Part shown: positions 1 to 9,588 of the stretch, piece by piece
Layout: each line of letters starts with the position of its first letter
Numbering within the stretch: the stretch's first letter is position 1
NCBI RefSeq assembly: GCF_001720485.1
Contig: NZ_CP017114.1
Coordinates: 62,001-126,000 of the forward strand
Direction: 5' to 3'
Origin: Cobetia marina
GTDB lineage: Bacteria; Pseudomonadota; Gammaproteobacteria; Pseudomonadales; Halomonadaceae
Length of the DNA: 64,000 nucleotides
Position numbers and translations under genes: made by a program
The notes under the pieces: generated by a model
What the model saw: the letters and a program-made list of their open reading frames with translations, nothing else
Told to the model about the DNA's origin: nothing
Database searches by the model: none

Positions 1-1143
1 ATGGGCGATGGCGACCCGATCCGCATCATCATGAATCGCAACGAAGAGGCCGAGGCCGAGCGCGTGGCGGGGGAGATCCTGACGCGGCGCATCAAGGAAG
101 GCGCCGAGTGGCGTGATTTCGCGGTGCTCTATCGTGGCAACTTCCAGGCGCGCCTGCTGGAGCTGAAGCTGCAGCATTACCAGATTCCCTACAAGCTCTC
201 CGGCGGTACCTCCTTCTTCGGGCGCAACGAGATCAAGGACGCGATGGCGTATCTGCGGCTGTTGATCAATCCGGCCGATGACAACGCCTTCCTGCGCATC
301 GTCAACGTGCCGCGACGCGAAGTCGGGCCGGGCACGCTGGAGAAGCTGGCCAACTACGCCACCGGGCGTGGCGTGTCACTCTACGCCGCCTGCAGCGAGA
401 TGGGCCTGCGCGAGCAGCTCAGCGAGCGGGCGCTGGACCGCCTCGGCCGCTTCACCCACACGCTGGACCGCGTGCGCCGCGAGATGGATGCCGGTCAGTC
501 GATCAGCGCGATCCGCGAGCTGTTTCATGAAGTGGATTACGAGGGCTGGCTGTATCAGAACGCCAGTGCCCCCAAGATCGCCGAACGGCGCATGGCCAAC
601 GTCTGGATCCTGATCGACCAGCTGGAGAAGTCGATCAGCGGCAATCCCCAGGACCAGGTGGAAGAGCTTGAAGGCAGCGAGGCGATGGTCGGTGACACCG
701 AGACCGGTGATGTCGCGGCGGCCATCTCACGTCTGGTGCTGCGCGACATTCTCGAGCAGCAGGCCGAGGAGGACGATTCGGACCGTGTGCAGCTGCTGAC
801 GCTGCATGCCTCCAAGGGCCTGGAATTCCCGCACGTCTACGTGATGGGGCTGGAGGAAGACCTGTTGCCGCACCGCAACTCCATCGAGATGGAGACGGTG
901 GAGGAGGAGCGTCGCCTCGCCTATGTCGGCATCACGCGGGCACGGCGCACGCTGGTGCTGACACTGGCCCGGCAGCGCAAGACCTACGGCGAGATGATGG
1001 ACTGTGTGCCGAGTCGCTTCCTGGACGAGCTGCCCCCCGAGGATCTCGAGTGGGAAGGGCGTGCCGACAAGCCGCAGGATCAGGAGAAGAAGGTGGCCCG
1101 CGGACGGGATGCCATCGCGGGCCTGCGTTCCCTGCTCGGTTAG
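1..1143 (+). CDS. rep: ATP-dependent DNA helicase Rep, C-terminal part (5' truncated)
   Basis: This is the C-terminal 380 residues of a UvrD/Rep-type superfamily 1A 3'-5' DNA helicase, which helps replication forks pass protein roadblocks. It carries the Rep-like stretch GGTSFFGRNEIKD, the motif V region TLHASKGLEFPHVYV and the motif VI arginines in EERRLAYVGITRARR. The family is about 670 residues long, so the N-terminal half with the Walker A motif lies outside the window; the ATG at base 1 is an internal methionine. Resemblance to E. coli Rep runs to the end, including the PSRF..ELP segment, which favours Rep over UvrD. It converges on the cytochrome gene with a 13-base gap. Confidence 0.93.
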   Translation: MGDGDPIRIIMNRNEEAEAERVAGEILTRRIKEGAEWRDFAVLYRGNFQARLLELKLQHYQIPYKLSGGTSFFGRNEIKDAMAYLRLLINPADDNAFLRIVNVPRREVGPGTLEKLANYATGRGVSLYAACSEMGLREQLSERALDRLGRFTHTLDRVRREMDAGQSISAIRELFHEVDYEGWLYQNASAPKIAERRMANVWILIDQLEKSISGNPQDQVEELEGSEAMVGDTETGDVAAAISRLVLRDILEQQAEEDDSDRVQLLTLHASKGLEFPHVYVMGLEEDLLPHRNSIEMETVEEERRLAYVGITRARRTLVLTLARQRKTYGEMMDCVPSRFLDELPPEDLEWEGRADKPQDQEKKVARGRDAIAGLRSLLG

Positions 1144-1156
1144 TCGCGCTCGAGGG

Positions 1157-1651
1157 TCAGCGCACGGAGTCGAGCAGATAGTCCACGGCGGCCTTCACTT
1201 CCTCATCGGACAGCGCCGGGTTGCCGCCCTTGGCCGGCATGGCATTGAAGCCTTCGATGGCATGGGTGTAGAGCGTCTCGTCGCCCTTGGCGAGACGCGC
1301 TTCCCAGTCGCTGGCCTCGCCCAGACGCGGTGCGCCGGCCGCGCCCGTGGTATGGCAGGCCATGCAGATACCGCCGTAGACCTTCTCGCCGTCGATCGCG
1401 CTGGCAGCGCTGGCGGAGTCGGTCTCCGCCGCCGCAGACGGCTGTTGGCCCGCTCCGGCCATGTCACCTGCGCAACTCTCACCTTTCAGGCATAGCTCAC
1501 CCACCGGCTTGAGGCGCTCGGCGATGGCGTCATGCGAATTGTCCGCGGCGAGCGCCTGTGAACTGACAAGCACGCTGAACAGCATCGCGCTCAGGGAAAC
1601 CGGCAGGGATGAGCGCGTGAGGAATGACGCGGATGGCTGGCGAGCTTGCAT
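1157..1651 (-). CDS. cytochrome c5-type periplasmic c-type cytochrome
   Basis: This 164-residue protein is a small secreted mono-heme cytochrome. It has an N-terminal hydrophobic signal segment ending near SSQALA-AD, an Ala/Ser-rich linker, and one heme-attachment motif CMACH. Downstream, the segment [21 protein letters not shown] supplies the axial methionine, as in cytochrome c5. It would carry electrons in the periplasm to a terminal oxidase or reductase; the partner cannot be told from context. I chose the ATG at 1651 because an AAAAGG ribosome site lies eight bases upstream; a GTG at 1660 is too close to it. In related gammaproteobacteria a cytochrome c5 gene often neighbours rep. Confidence 0.88.
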   Translation of the reverse strand: MQARQPSASFLTRSSLPVSLSAMLFSVLVSSQALAADNSHDAIAERLKPVGELCLKGESCAGDMAGAGQQPSAAAETDSASAASAIDGEKVYGGICMACHTTGAAGAPRLGEASDWEARLAKGDETLYTHAIEGFNAMPAKGGNPALSDEEVKAAVDYLLDSVR

Positions 1652-1796
1652 GAGGTGCACCTTTTGAAGGCTGTGTATCGAGCCAGTATAGCGCTGGCCG
1701 AGGGGGCGGCAACCGTGTGACGGGCGTGATATCTCGACAACGTAGAATCAAGACGTTACCATAAGCGCGCCTTGGTTCTCCGCAACCATGGCATGC

Positions 1797-1873
1797 GCGC
1801 CCATAGCTCAGCTGGATAGAGTACTGCCCTCCGAAGGCAGGGGTCGCAGGTTCAAATCCTGCTGGGCGCGCCA
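1797..1873 (+). tRNA. tRNA-Arg (anticodon CCG)
   Basis: The 77 bases fold as a full cloverleaf. The acceptor stem is GCGCCCA with TGGGCGC. The D arm starts TAGCTCAGCTGGATAGAG, the anticodon stem CTGCC/GGCAG encloses the loop CTCCGAA, and the T arm contains GGTTCAAATCC. The anticodon CCG reads the arginine codon CGG. The 3' CCA is encoded. A hairpin terminator follows 40 bases later. Confidence 0.96.
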
Positions 1874-1912
1874 ACGAATTCCGTCATCGGCCGATCGGCA
1901 AGATGACATCCG

Positions 1913-1946
1913 AGAAGCCCTCGCACCTCACGGTGCGGGGGCTTCT
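1913..1946 (+). terminator. hairpin terminator after tRNA-Arg
   Basis: AGAAGCCCTCGCACC pairs with GGTGCGGGGGCTTCT around a TCAC loop, a 15-bp stem with one G-T pair. Only a short T-rich tail follows. It closes the tRNA-Arg transcript. Confidence 0.65.
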
Positions 1947-2166
1947 TGCATTCTGGCTTGCGTGGACTGTCGTGCAGACTTTCTTTGACGCCATCAAACG
2001 AGTGTTCTAAAACGGAGTGAGCCACGACGACGTCTGTCATTCTCGACAGCTCCCACCGGATACGCTCATGACGCCTGCTTCCCCTGTAGACCCCCGTGCT
2101 GTTGACGACCTGCCTGCCACCTCCGACGCTGCGACTGCCTCATCAGACCACGAGGGAGAGGCCGAG

Positions 2167-3624
2167 ATGGCTCGCATGCGTGAGTTGCTGGACGCTCAGC
2201 GAGCAGCCTTCGCCCACGCGCCGATGCCGAGTGCCGAGGAGCGGCGTGGCTGGCTGGCAGCGCTGCGTGATGCCCTCAAGGCGCACGAGGAGGCCTTGGT
2301 CGCGGCCATCAGCCGAGATTTCGGTCATCGCAGTGCTCACGAGACACGCCTGGCGGAACTGGTACCGAGCTACGAGGGCATTCGCCATGCACGCCGTCAC
2401 CTGAAGGGCTGGATGAAGCCCTCGAAGCGCCACGTCAGCGCCGCCTTCCAGCCAGCCAGTGCAAGTGTCGTCTACCAGCCACTTGGTGTGGTCGGCATCA
2501 TCGTGCCGTGGAACTATCCGCTGTATCTGGCGATCGGCCCCTTGATCAGCGCGCTGAGCGCCGGCAATCGGGTGATGATCAAGATGAGCGAATTCACGCC
2601 GGAAACCGCCGAGGCGCTGCGCGGCATGCTCGCGGATGCCTTCGAGGAAGTGCAGGTCGCGGTGGTGACCGGCCAGGCCGAGGTCGCGGCGGCCTTCTCG
2701 GCACTGCCCTTCGACCACCTGCTGTTCACCGGCAGCACGGCGGTGGGCCGGCATGTGATGCGCGCCGCGGCGGAGAATCTGACCCCCGTCACGCTGGAGC
2801 TGGGCGGCAAGTCGCCGGTGATCATGTCGCGCCAATTGATGGCGGACGACGCGCAGCGCCGCGAGGCGGCCTCACGTCTTGCCTTCGGCAAGGGCATGAA
2901 TGCCGGCCAGACCTGTGTCGCTCCGGATTACGTGCTGTGTGCGGAAGATCAGATCGAGTCGCTGGTTCAGGCGTTGGGGGAGTGCTTCCAGCGCTTCTAT
3001 CCGCGCTTCGCCGAGACGCAGGATTACTCGCGCATCATCAATCAGCGTCAATACCAGCGCGTGAGGGAAGTGCTCGAGGATGCACTGGCCAAGGGTGCGA
3101 CGCTCAGGCCATTGCTCGACAGCCCTGACTGGGATGACCCGGCGCTGGTCGAGAAGCGTCTGATGCCGCCGCTGGCACTGCTTGAGGTGACGGATGAGAT
3201 GCGGGTGATGCAGGAGGAGATCTTCGGGCCGCTGCTGCCGATTGTCGCGCTGCCGGACGCGGCGGTGGATGAGCTGTCCGCTGCGATGGCCTACGTGAAT
3301 GCGCGCCCACGCCCGCTGGCGCTTTACTACTTCGGCCACGACAAGCACGAACAGCAGCGGGTCACCGAGGGCACGCATGCAGGCGGAATGTGTCTGAACG
3401 ACACCCTGCTGCATGTGGCGCAGGATGACATGCCGTTCGGCGGCATCGGGCCATCCGGCATGGGGCATTACCACGGGCGGGAAGGGTTCCAGACGCTGAG
3501 CAAGGCCAAGGGCGTCTTTGCCAAGGGGCGCATGAATGGCGCGAAGCTGATGTATCCGCCCTATGCCGACGGGCCGGCAGCACGCGCCATCCATGGTCTG
3601 ATCCGCCGCCTGCTGATGCGCTAG
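2167..3624 (+). CDS. aldehyde dehydrogenase, coniferyl-aldehyde dehydrogenase type
   Basis: This is an NAD(P)-dependent class 3-like aldehyde dehydrogenase. It shows the proline-tryptophan-asparagine stretch PWNYPLYL, the cofactor loop FTGSTAVGRHV, the general-base motif LELGGKSPV and the catalytic cysteine in GMNAGQTCVAPDY. The C-terminal PFGGIGPSGMGHYHG is characteristic of this branch, which oxidises fatty or aromatic aldehydes; the exact substrate is unknown. I place the start at 2167, because GGGAGAGG lies six bases before that ATG and the resulting 485 residues match the family. The frame is open upstream to a GTG at 2017 and an ATG at 2068, but that extension is low-complexity and lacks a good ribosome site. 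Confidence 0.88.
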   Translation: MARMRELLDAQRAAFAHAPMPSAEERRGWLAALRDALKAHEEALVAAISRDFGHRSAHETRLAELVPSYEGIRHARRHLKGWMKPSKRHVSAAFQPASASVVYQPLGVVGIIVPWNYPLYLAIGPLISALSAGNRVMIKMSEFTPETAEALRGMLADAFEEVQVAVVTGQAEVAAAFSALPFDHLLFTGSTAVGRHVMRAAAENLTPVTLELGGKSPVIMSRQLMADDAQRREAASRLAFGKGMNAGQTCVAPDYVLCAEDQIESLVQALGECFQRFYPRFAETQDYSRIINQRQYQRVREVLEDALAKGATLRPLLDSPDWDDPALVEKRLMPPLALLEVTDEMRVMQEEIFGPLLPIVALPDAAVDELSAAMAYVNARPRPLALYYFGHDKHEQQRVTEGTHAGGMCLNDTLLHVAQDDMPFGGIGPSGMGHYHGREGFQTLSKAKGVFAKGRMNGAKLMYPPYADGPAARAIHGLIRRLLMR

Positions 3625-3630
3625 GCGCTG

Positions 3631-4044
3631 TCAGCGGTGCAGATCGCCCGCGCTTTCCGGCTGGTAGTGGAGCGCCTCGATACGTACCTCGTGCAGGCTG
3701 CCATCCGGCAGCTGCCACTCGATGAGGCTACCGACCCGCAGCCCCAGCAGAGCGGCTCCCAGAGGCGCCAGTACTGACAGGCCATCCTGCTGGTCTGACA
3801 GGGCGTGCGGATAGACCAGCGTGCGTATCAGGGTCTGCTGGCGGGTCAGATCCGTGAACTCCACGCGGCTGTTCATGCTGACGATATCGGCGGGCACCTC
3901 GTGAGGCTCGACGATATCGCCGCGCTCCAGTTCGTCCTCGAGCTGTTCCGCCACCTGGCGGTCGGCAGCCGAGACGCGATCAATCAGGCGCTCGAGGCGT
4001 TCGGCATCCAGACGATTGATGATGATCGAGGGAAGTGTGGCCAT
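3631..4044 (-). CDS. rnk: nucleoside diphosphate kinase regulator Rnk (GreA/GreB family)
   Basis: The protein has 137 residues. A short N-terminal coiled coil is followed by a GreA/GreB C-terminal FKBP-like domain with SRVEFTDL, the VYPHALSDQQDGLSVLAPLGAALLGL core and a closing EVRIEALHYQPE. Rnk binds RNA polymerase near the secondary channel, competes with Gre factors, and affects nucleoside diphosphate kinase levels. Its coiled coil is too short for transcript cleavage. The start is supported by AGGAGG just upstream. It lies convergent with and seven bases from the aldehyde dehydrogenase gene. Confidence 0.9.
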   Translation of the reverse strand: MATLPSIIINRLDAERLERLIDRVSAADRQVAEQLEDELERGDIVEPHEVPADIVSMNSRVEFTDLTRQQTLIRTLVYPHALSDQQDGLSVLAPLGAALLGLRVGSLIEWQLPDGSLHEVRIEALHYQPESAGDLHR

Positions 4045-4101
4045 GTGACCTCCTGTCAGGTGTGGTATCCGCGCCTTGCTGACAAGGCCTGGCGAGTTAC
4101 C

Positions 4102-4138
4102 AAAAAAACAGCCCTCCGCCGGGTAGGCGAAGGACTGT
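4102..4138 (-). terminator. rho-independent terminator of the WYL regulator gene
   Basis: On the minus strand ACAGTCCTTCGCC pairs with GGCGGAGGGCTGT, two pairs being G-T, around a four-base loop, and seven T residues follow. It lies 59 bases after the stop codon of the WYL gene and separates it from rnk. Confidence 0.82.
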
Positions 4139-4196
4139 GTGCAGAAGTCATCATATAAACTTCACTCAGCGCTGGATAGTCCTGCAAGCCATCGTT

Positions 4197-5087
4197 TCAG
4201 GCGCTGGAGCTGACGAACAACCAGTCGCTGATCTCGGCATGATTCAACACCACCAATTGCTGCGCACGGGGCGACTCATCCAGATAATCCGGATTGATGC
4301 CCAGCTCACGCAGCACATACTGGACGAGGGCGCCGCGAGTTGGCAGGTGAAGCTCGCCGTCGACCATGCCGTGGTCCTGTTCGATCAGGCCACGCTCATC
4401 TGGCGTCAGGCGAGGGTCTGCCCCCAGGCGCAGGGTGACCCGGGTTTCCCAGCCGTCATCGAATTCACGTTGACTGCCTTCAAGTGCCTCGCCGAACAGC
4501 TCAGGGACATCGCGGAATCGAGACAGCACGAAGTCGCGAAAAGCCCGGTTCTTCTCACAGAAGGCCCGCACATGCCAGCGACCTGCGGCATAGACCAGCG
4601 TATGTGGACACAGGATACGCTCTTCCCCCTGAGGGGAGTTCAAAGAGGCGTAGGTGACCTCCAGGCGTGCTCCCTGGCTGGCCGCTTCAATCAATGTCCG
4701 GACCACGGGCGGGCTGGCGCTGCGGGACGGCAAGCGGAGCGCCTCGGTGTTGGCCTGACCGAGTCCGAGTCCGGTGAAGTGGGGATTCAGATTGTCATGA
4801 TTGCCGAGCAGCTGCAGATATTCATCCACCTCACCCCGCGTCAGCATCGGGTGAAAATTGGCGGAGGGGCGGTAGCCCTTGATCACGGGATCATATTCAA
4901 GATTGTGTTCGGCGACGGTCTCGCGATAGGTCTTCATGACGCGTGACGCCTGCTGGCGTGCTATCCCGAAGGCGTTGCCCAGATGACGTGACGTGACGCG
5001 GCCTTCCCACAGGGCGATGATCTCGATCAGACGGTAGCGTGCCAGCGTGTCCCAGGGCAGGGTTTCCAGGCGTTCCTTGATGCTCAT
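4197..5087 (-). CDS. WYL-domain transcriptional regulator, BrxR/CapW-like
   Basis: This 296-residue protein has three parts. Residues 1-70 form a winged helix-turn-helix (VTSRHLGNAFGIARQQASR). A WYL domain lies around 125-205, where the signature reads GRWHVRAFCEKNRAFRDFVLSR. A WCX-type C-terminal domain follows. Size and wording match the BrxR/CapW group of repressors, known from BREX, CBASS and other defence loci and thought to sense a nucleic acid or nucleotide ligand. No defence gene is visible on either side: rnk is downstream, and upstream is a 626-base gene-free stretch before typA. The start has AAAGGA in front, and the gene has its own terminator. Its targets cannot be read from here. 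Confidence 0.8.
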   Translation of the reverse strand: MSIKERLETLPWDTLARYRLIEIIALWEGRVTSRHLGNAFGIARQQASRVMKTYRETVAEHNLEYDPVIKGYRPSANFHPMLTRGEVDEYLQLLGNHDNLNPHFTGLGLGQANTEALRLPSRSASPPVVRTLIEAASQGARLEVTYASLNSPQGEERILCPHTLVYAAGRWHVRAFCEKNRAFRDFVLSRFRDVPELFGEALEGSQREFDDGWETRVTLRLGADPRLTPDERGLIEQDHGMVDGELHLPTRGALVQYVLRELGINPDYLDESPRAQQLVVLNHAEISDWLFVSSSA

Positions 5088-5713
5088 TGATGAATCCTTT
5101 CATACGGGTCTTCTATGGCGCCGAAATGCGAGATTGCTGGAGAGGGCCCTGGCAATGGCAACGCGTGGCAGGCGTCATTGATGATCGGGAAGATGACCCG
5201 GTTCCGGGCTTCCTGTGATGGCTGAGGACTTCTTAAATGCTGGGTAGGCATGAAAAAAGCTCCGGCAGAAGATACCTGTTCGGATGCGTTGACCCCAGTG
5301 TCCGCGAAAGGCGCGACTTCATTGCGTCGCATGAAAGTGACGCATTGAAATAATCTGTTGCCATATAAACAGGTTCCAGTTTTCTATTGCGGCTTCTGGC
5401 CGTTGCGGGCAACAAGTTGGCGCATCCGAAAACCACTATCGCCGGGTGGAAGAGAGCAGCACTGCGATATGCGCAACAACAGAAGCTTGATATGACTCAC
5501 ATTTAAGAGGTTAGAACGCGTTAGGCCAAGGAACGGACGTTTGAGGGGGGAAACTGCCGGCCCTAATGGCGACGCACTATCTGCAATGACATGCTCGAGT
5601 ATTAGGGAAGTGGCGTTGTTAACGCCTGAAACGCAAAAGACCCGCCGGGAGGCGGGTCTTTTGCGTTTCAGGCTTGCCCTCCACATGGGGTGGAGGGCTG
5701 CACGGGCAGCGTC
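5088..5713. other. 626-base gene-free stretch between WYL gene and typA
   Basis: No convincing protein gene is seen on either strand. The stretch must hold the WYL gene promoter. It contains an inverted repeat TGCGTC/GACGCA at 5323-5344. On the plus strand there is a weak sigma-70 candidate, TTGATA at 5487-5492 and TTAGAA at 5511-5516 with 18 bases between. Three hairpin-forming segments and the shared terminator at 5624-5673 follow, so a plus-strand small RNA of about 150 bases is possible. Confidence 0.4.
5624..5673. terminator. strong bidirectional terminator downstream of typA
   Basis: A perfect 23-bp inverted repeat, 5624-5646 against 5651-5673, encloses a GGGA loop. Its core is AAAAGACCCGCC then GGCGGGTCTTTT, giving a U tract on both strands. 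It ends the minus-strand typA transcript and would equally stop a plus-strand transcript from the gene-free stretch. Confidence 0.9.
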
Positions 5714-7522
5714 TTACTTGCTGGCGCGCTTGCGCTCGTTCTCTTTCAGGTACTTCTTGCGGATACGGATGTGCAGCGGAGTGACTTCCACCAGCTCATC
5801 GGAATCCAGGAACTCGATCGCCTGTTCCAGAGTGAAGCGGATCGGCGGCGTCAGCACGATGTTCTCGTCGTTGCCGGTGGAGCGCATGTTATCCAGCTTC
5901 TTGGCCTTGGTCGGGTTGACGACCAGGTCGTTGGCACGGTTGTGGATACCCACCAGCATGCCTTCATAGACTTCGGTACCGTGACCGATGATCAGCTTGC
6001 CGCGCTCCTGCAGAGTGTACAGGGCGTAGGACAGTGCCTTGCCCGGCACCATGGAGATCATGACACCGTTGCGACGCTCGACGCCTGCGCCTTCCTTCAG
6101 GTCACCGTAGTGATCGAAGCGGCTGGTCAGGATGCCGGTACCGGAGGTCAGGGTCAGGAACTGGCCACGGAAGCCGATCAGACCACGTGACGGGATGATG
6201 AAGTCCAGACGCACACGACCCTTGCCATCCGGGTTCATGTTGGTCAGCTCACCCTTGCGGTAGCCCAGCTCTTCCATGATGGAGCCCTGGTGCTGCTCTT
6301 CACAGTCGATGATGACTTCTTCGTACGGCTCCTGCTTCTTGCCGTCGATTTCCTTGATGATGACTTCCGGGCGGCCCACGGCCAGCTCGAAGCCTTCACG
6401 ACGCATGGATTCGATCAGTACGGAGAGGTGCAGCTCACCACGGCCGGAAACGACGAATTTCTCCGGCGTCTCACCCTGTTCGACGCGCAGGGCGACGTTG
6501 TGGATCAGTTCCTGATCCAGACGCTCACGGATGTTGCGGCTGGTGACGAACTTGCCGTCCTGACCGGCGAACGGAGAGTCATTGACCTGGAAGGTCATGG
6601 AGACGGTCGGCTCATCGACGGTCAGCGGCGGCAGCGCTTCGACGGTCGCGGTGTCGCAGATGGTGTCGGAGATCGCGAGGTTCTCGATACCGGTGATGCA
6701 GACGATGTCGCCGGCGGTCGCCTTGTCGGTCTGCACGCGGTCCAGACCCATGTGGGTCATGACCTGGCCGATCTTGCCCTTGCGGACAGCGCCTTCCTTG
6801 GTGACGATGGAAACCTGCTGGCCCGGGCTGACGGAACCGCGCTTGATGCGGCCCAGACCGATGACGCCGACGTAGCTGTTGTAGTCCAGTGCGGAGATCT
6901 GCATCTGGAACGGGCCGTCCAGCTCGACCTTCGGCGGCTCGACGATGTCGACGATGGACTGGAACATCGGGTCCATGGTGTCTTGCAGGTCTTCCGGATC
7001 CATGCCGGCAATGCCGTTGAGGGCAGAGCAGTAGATGATCGGGAAGTCGAGCTGCTCGTCGGTCGCGCCCAGGTTGTCGAACAGATCGAAGATCTGGTCG
7101 ACGACCCAGTCAGGACGAGAGCCCGGACGGTCGATCTTGTTGACGACGACGATCGGCTTCAGACCCTGGGCGAAAGCCTTCTGGGTCACGAAGCGAGTCT
7201 GCGGCATCGGGCCATCGACAGCATCGACCAGCAGCAGTACGGAATCGACCATGGACATCACGCGCTCGACTTCGCCACCGAAGTCAGCGTGCCCAGGGGT
7301 ATCCACGATGTTGATGTGGTAATCGTTCCACTGGATCGCGGTGTTCTTCGCGAGAATGGTGATGCCGCGCTCTTTTTCCTGGTCGTTGGAATCCATGATG
7401 CGTTCCTGACCCTCGGCCTTGCGGTCCAGGGTGCCAGACTGACTCAGGAGCTTGTCGACCAGGGTAGTTTTACCGTGGTCAACGTGGGCGATGATGGCTA
7501 TGTTGCGAAGTTTCTCGATCAC
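5714..7522 (-). CDS. typA: ribosome-associated translational GTPase TypA/BipA
   Basis: This 602-residue protein is a full-length TypA/BipA, the EF-G-like GTPase that binds the ribosome and is needed under cold and other stresses, with a role in 50S assembly. The G domain shows [10 protein letters not shown] (P-loop), ERGITI (switch I region), DTPGHADFG and NKID. EF-Tu domain 2 and EF-G domain III/V-like segments follow, then the TypA-specific C-terminal domain ending in [18 protein letters not shown]. The gene is alone between a long upstream spacer and a strong terminator. Confidence 0.97.
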   Translation of the reverse strand: MIEKLRNIAIIAHVDHGKTTLVDKLLSQSGTLDRKAEGQERIMDSNDQEKERGITILAKNTAIQWNDYHINIVDTPGHADFGGEVERVMSMVDSVLLLVDAVDGPMPQTRFVTQKAFAQGLKPIVVVNKIDRPGSRPDWVVDQIFDLFDNLGATDEQLDFPIIYCSALNGIAGMDPEDLQDTMDPMFQSIVDIVEPPKVELDGPFQMQISALDYNSYVGVIGLGRIKRGSVSPGQQVSIVTKEGAVRKGKIGQVMTHMGLDRVQTDKATAGDIVCITGIENLAISDTICDTATVEALPPLTVDEPTVSMTFQVNDSPFAGQDGKFVTSRNIRERLDQELIHNVALRVEQGETPEKFVVSGRGELHLSVLIESMRREGFELAVGRPEVIIKEIDGKKQEPYEEVIIDCEEQHQGSIMEELGYRKGELTNMNPDGKGRVRLDFIIPSRGLIGFRGQFLTLTSGTGILTSRFDHYGDLKEGAGVERRNGVMISMVPGKALSYALYTLQERGKLIIGHGTEVYEGMLVGIHNRANDLVVNPTKAKKLDNMRSTGNDENIVLTPPIRFTLEQAIEFLDSDELVEVTPLHIRIRKKYLKENERKRASK

Positions 7523-7845
7523 GACGGGAACCTGTGCGGAAAATGGGCGCTCGCGTACCGGGCGCTTGTGATTTGGGGCGCATTATAGGGGGCATGGCAT
7601 GCCTCCTGCCAGCATCGTGCATTCACGAGGCGGGTCAGTGAGGGCCATGGATTGGCCTGAAGTGCCCAAATGATTGTCTCTCAAGTCTTTTCCGCGCGCT
7701 TGTGACAGATGAAAAAAAACTTGTGGCCAGGGACTGCCATGACGATCACGAGCGAAAAAGACCGTCATCGACAGCGAGTTCTCTCGAATTGACGCGGCCA
7801 GCGTGAGGCTGATGTGACCGGTCAGATCGGCCTGATGGCTCATCA

Positions 7846-7862
7846 TGCACCATATTGGTGCC
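7846..7862 (+). promoter_or_regulatory. NtrC binding site upstream of glnA
   Basis: TGCACCATATTGGTGCC matches the NtrC consensus TGCACCA-N3-TGGTGCA at all but the last base. It lies about 190 bases before the -24/-12 promoter candidate, a usual enhancer distance. A weaker copy follows at 7877-7893. Confidence 0.82.
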
Positions 7863-8034
7863 AAGGCATTTTTTGATGCACCAATATGATAATTCGTGCC
7901 TGCGCAATCCTCTTTTCTGCACCTTGTGGGGTCATGTTTCTCGCTGCAAAATCCAGCATGTCATCTTTGGGTGCATGTATTTCTTCATTGTTTTCAGTTA
8001 GTTATTGTTGTTGATGTTCTGGTGTGCTTCATTC

Positions 8035-8050
8035 TGGCACGCTCGATGCA
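8035..8050 (+). promoter_or_regulatory. sigma-54 promoter of glnA
   Basis: TGGCACGCTCGATGCA fits the sigma-54 -24/-12 consensus TGGCACG-N4-TTGCA with one mismatch, and the GG and GC elements have the required spacing. Transcription would start near 8061. Together with the upstream NtrC site this predicts induction of glnA under nitrogen limitation. Confidence 0.78.
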
Positions 8051-8181
8051 TTATCAGGTCATCCTCTTCATGGCTGGCATCCATTGGCTGACCATGAGAA
8101 AAAAGACAGACAACGAAAGACCTGAACAGACAACGCTGACACCAACTGCAACCGAGCCGCCGGCTCCATCGGAGAATTACC

Positions 8182-9588
8182 ATGGCTGAGAAGACACTTG
8201 CCCTGATTGAAGAACACGAAGTCAAGTGGGTTGATCTGCGCTTCACCGACACCAAGGGCAAGGAGCAGCACGTCTCCATCCCGGCGCGCACGGTTGACGA
8301 AGAATTCTTCGAGAATGGTCAGATGTTCGATGGTTCTTCTATCGAAGGTTGGAAGGGCATCAACGAGTCCGACATGATCCTGATGCCGGACGACGGCACT
8401 GCCTTCCTTGACCCGTTCACCGAAGACACCACTCTGGTGCTGCGCTGTGACGTCATCGAGCCGGCCACCATGCAGGGCTATGAGCGCGACCCGCGTTCCG
8501 TCGCCAAGCGTGCCGAGGAATATCTGAAGTCCACCGGTCTGGGCGATACTGCCTTCTTCGGTCCGGAGCCGGAATTCTTCATCTTCGATGAAGTGCACTG
8601 GAAGAACGAGATGAACGGCGCGATGTTCAAGATCTCTTCCGAAGAAGGTGCATGGGCGACCGATTCCACGCCGGAAGGCGGCAACCTGGGTCACCGTCCG
8701 CGTCTGAAGGGCGGCTACTTCCCGGTCCCGCCGATCGATAGCTTCCACGATATCCGTGCTGCCATGTGCAACACCCTGGAAGCCATCGGTCAGGAAGTCG
8801 AAGTTCACCACCACGAAGTGGCGAACGCCGGCCAGAACGAGATCGGTGTCAAGTTCAACACCCTGGTCAAGAAGGCCGATGAGGTTCAGGAACTCAAGTA
8901 CGTGATCCACAACGTGGCGCACGCTTACGGCAAGTCCGCGACCTTCATGCCCAAGCCGCTGGTCGGTGACAACGGTTCCGGCATGCACGTTCACCAGTCC
9001 TTCTGGAAGGATGGCGACAACCAGTTCGCCGGTGACGAGTACGCGGGTCTGTCCGAAATGGCCCTCTACTACATTGGCGGCATCATCAAGCACGCTCGTG
9101 CGCTGAACGCCTTCACCAATGCGTCCACCAACTCCTACAAGCGTCTGGTGCCGGGCTTCGAAGCCCCGGTCATGCTGGCCTACTCTGCCCGCAACCGTTC
9201 CGCTTCCATCCGTATCCCGTACACCGCCAGCCCGAAAGGCAAGCGTGTCGAGGCTCGCTTCCCGGATCCGACGGCCAACCCGTACCTGGCGTTCTCCGCG
9301 ATGCTGATGGCCGGTATCGACGGCATCAAGAACAAGATCCACCCGGGCGATGCCATGGACAAGAACCTCTACGACCTGCCGGCCGAAGAAGCCAAGTCCA
9401 TCCCGACCGTGGCCGAGAGCCTCGAACAGGCACTGACCGCGCTGGACGGCGATCGTGAGTTCCTGACCCAAGGTGGCGTCTTCACCGACGACATGATCGA
9501 TGCCTACCTCGAGCTGAAGGGCGAAGACATCCAGCGCCTGCGCATGGCGACTCACCCGCTCGAATTCGACATGTACTACAGCGTCTGA
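8182..9588 (+). CDS. glnA: glutamine synthetase, type I (GSI-beta)
   Basis: This 468-residue enzyme condenses ammonia and glutamate into glutamine with ATP, as a cytoplasmic dodecamer. It shows the beta-grasp N-terminal signature [13 protein letters not shown], the catalytic segment [20 protein letters not shown], and the ATP-binding [11 protein letters not shown]. The adenylylation loop reads KNLYDLP with its tyrosine near residue 397, so activity should be controlled by GlnE. A GGAG ribosome site precedes the ATG. The gene is first in the nitrogen-control block, expected to be under NtrC and sigma-54, and is followed by a terminator that separates it from the DUF4124 gene. Confidence 0.98.
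   Translation: MAEKTLALIEEHEVKWVDLRFTDTKGKEQHVSIPARTVDEEFFENGQMFDGSSIEGWKGINESDMILMPDDGTAFLDPFTEDTTLVLRCDVIEPATMQGYERDPRSVAKRAEEYLKSTGLGDTAFFGPEPEFFIFDEVHWKNEMNGAMFKISSEEGAWATDSTPEGGNLGHRPRLKGGYFPVPPIDSFHDIRAAMCNTLEAIGQEVEVHHHEVANAGQNEIGVKFNTLVKKADEVQELKYVIHNVAHAYGKSATFMPKPLVGDNGSGMHVHQSFWKDGDNQFAGDEYAGLSEMALYYIGGIIKHARALNAFTNASTNSYKRLVPGFEAPVMLAYSARNRSASIRIPYTASPKGKRVEARFPDPTANPYLAFSAMLMAGIDGIKNKIHPGDAMDKNLYDLPAEEAKSIPTVAESLEQALTALDGDREFLTQGGVFTDDMIDAYLELKGEDIQRLRMATHPLEFDMYYSV

Larger units (their letters stand above)
7523..8181. promoter_or_regulatory. divergent control region between typA and glnA
   Basis: This 659-base spacer holds no supported gene. The left part should carry the typA promoter, which I cannot place. 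The right part carries the glnA control elements: an NtrC palindrome at 7846-7862, a second half-conserved copy starting TGCACCA at 7877, and a sigma-54 promoter candidate at 8035-8050. That would give a leader of about 120 bases before glnA. Confidence 0.7.

Noticed and set aside
6290..7588. 432-residue open frame opposite typA
   Set aside because: Same shadow composition; typA is unambiguous on the other strand.
8068..9555. 495-residue open frame opposite glnA
   Set aside because: Covers glnA and its sigma-54 promoter in antisense; no domain or ribosome site.
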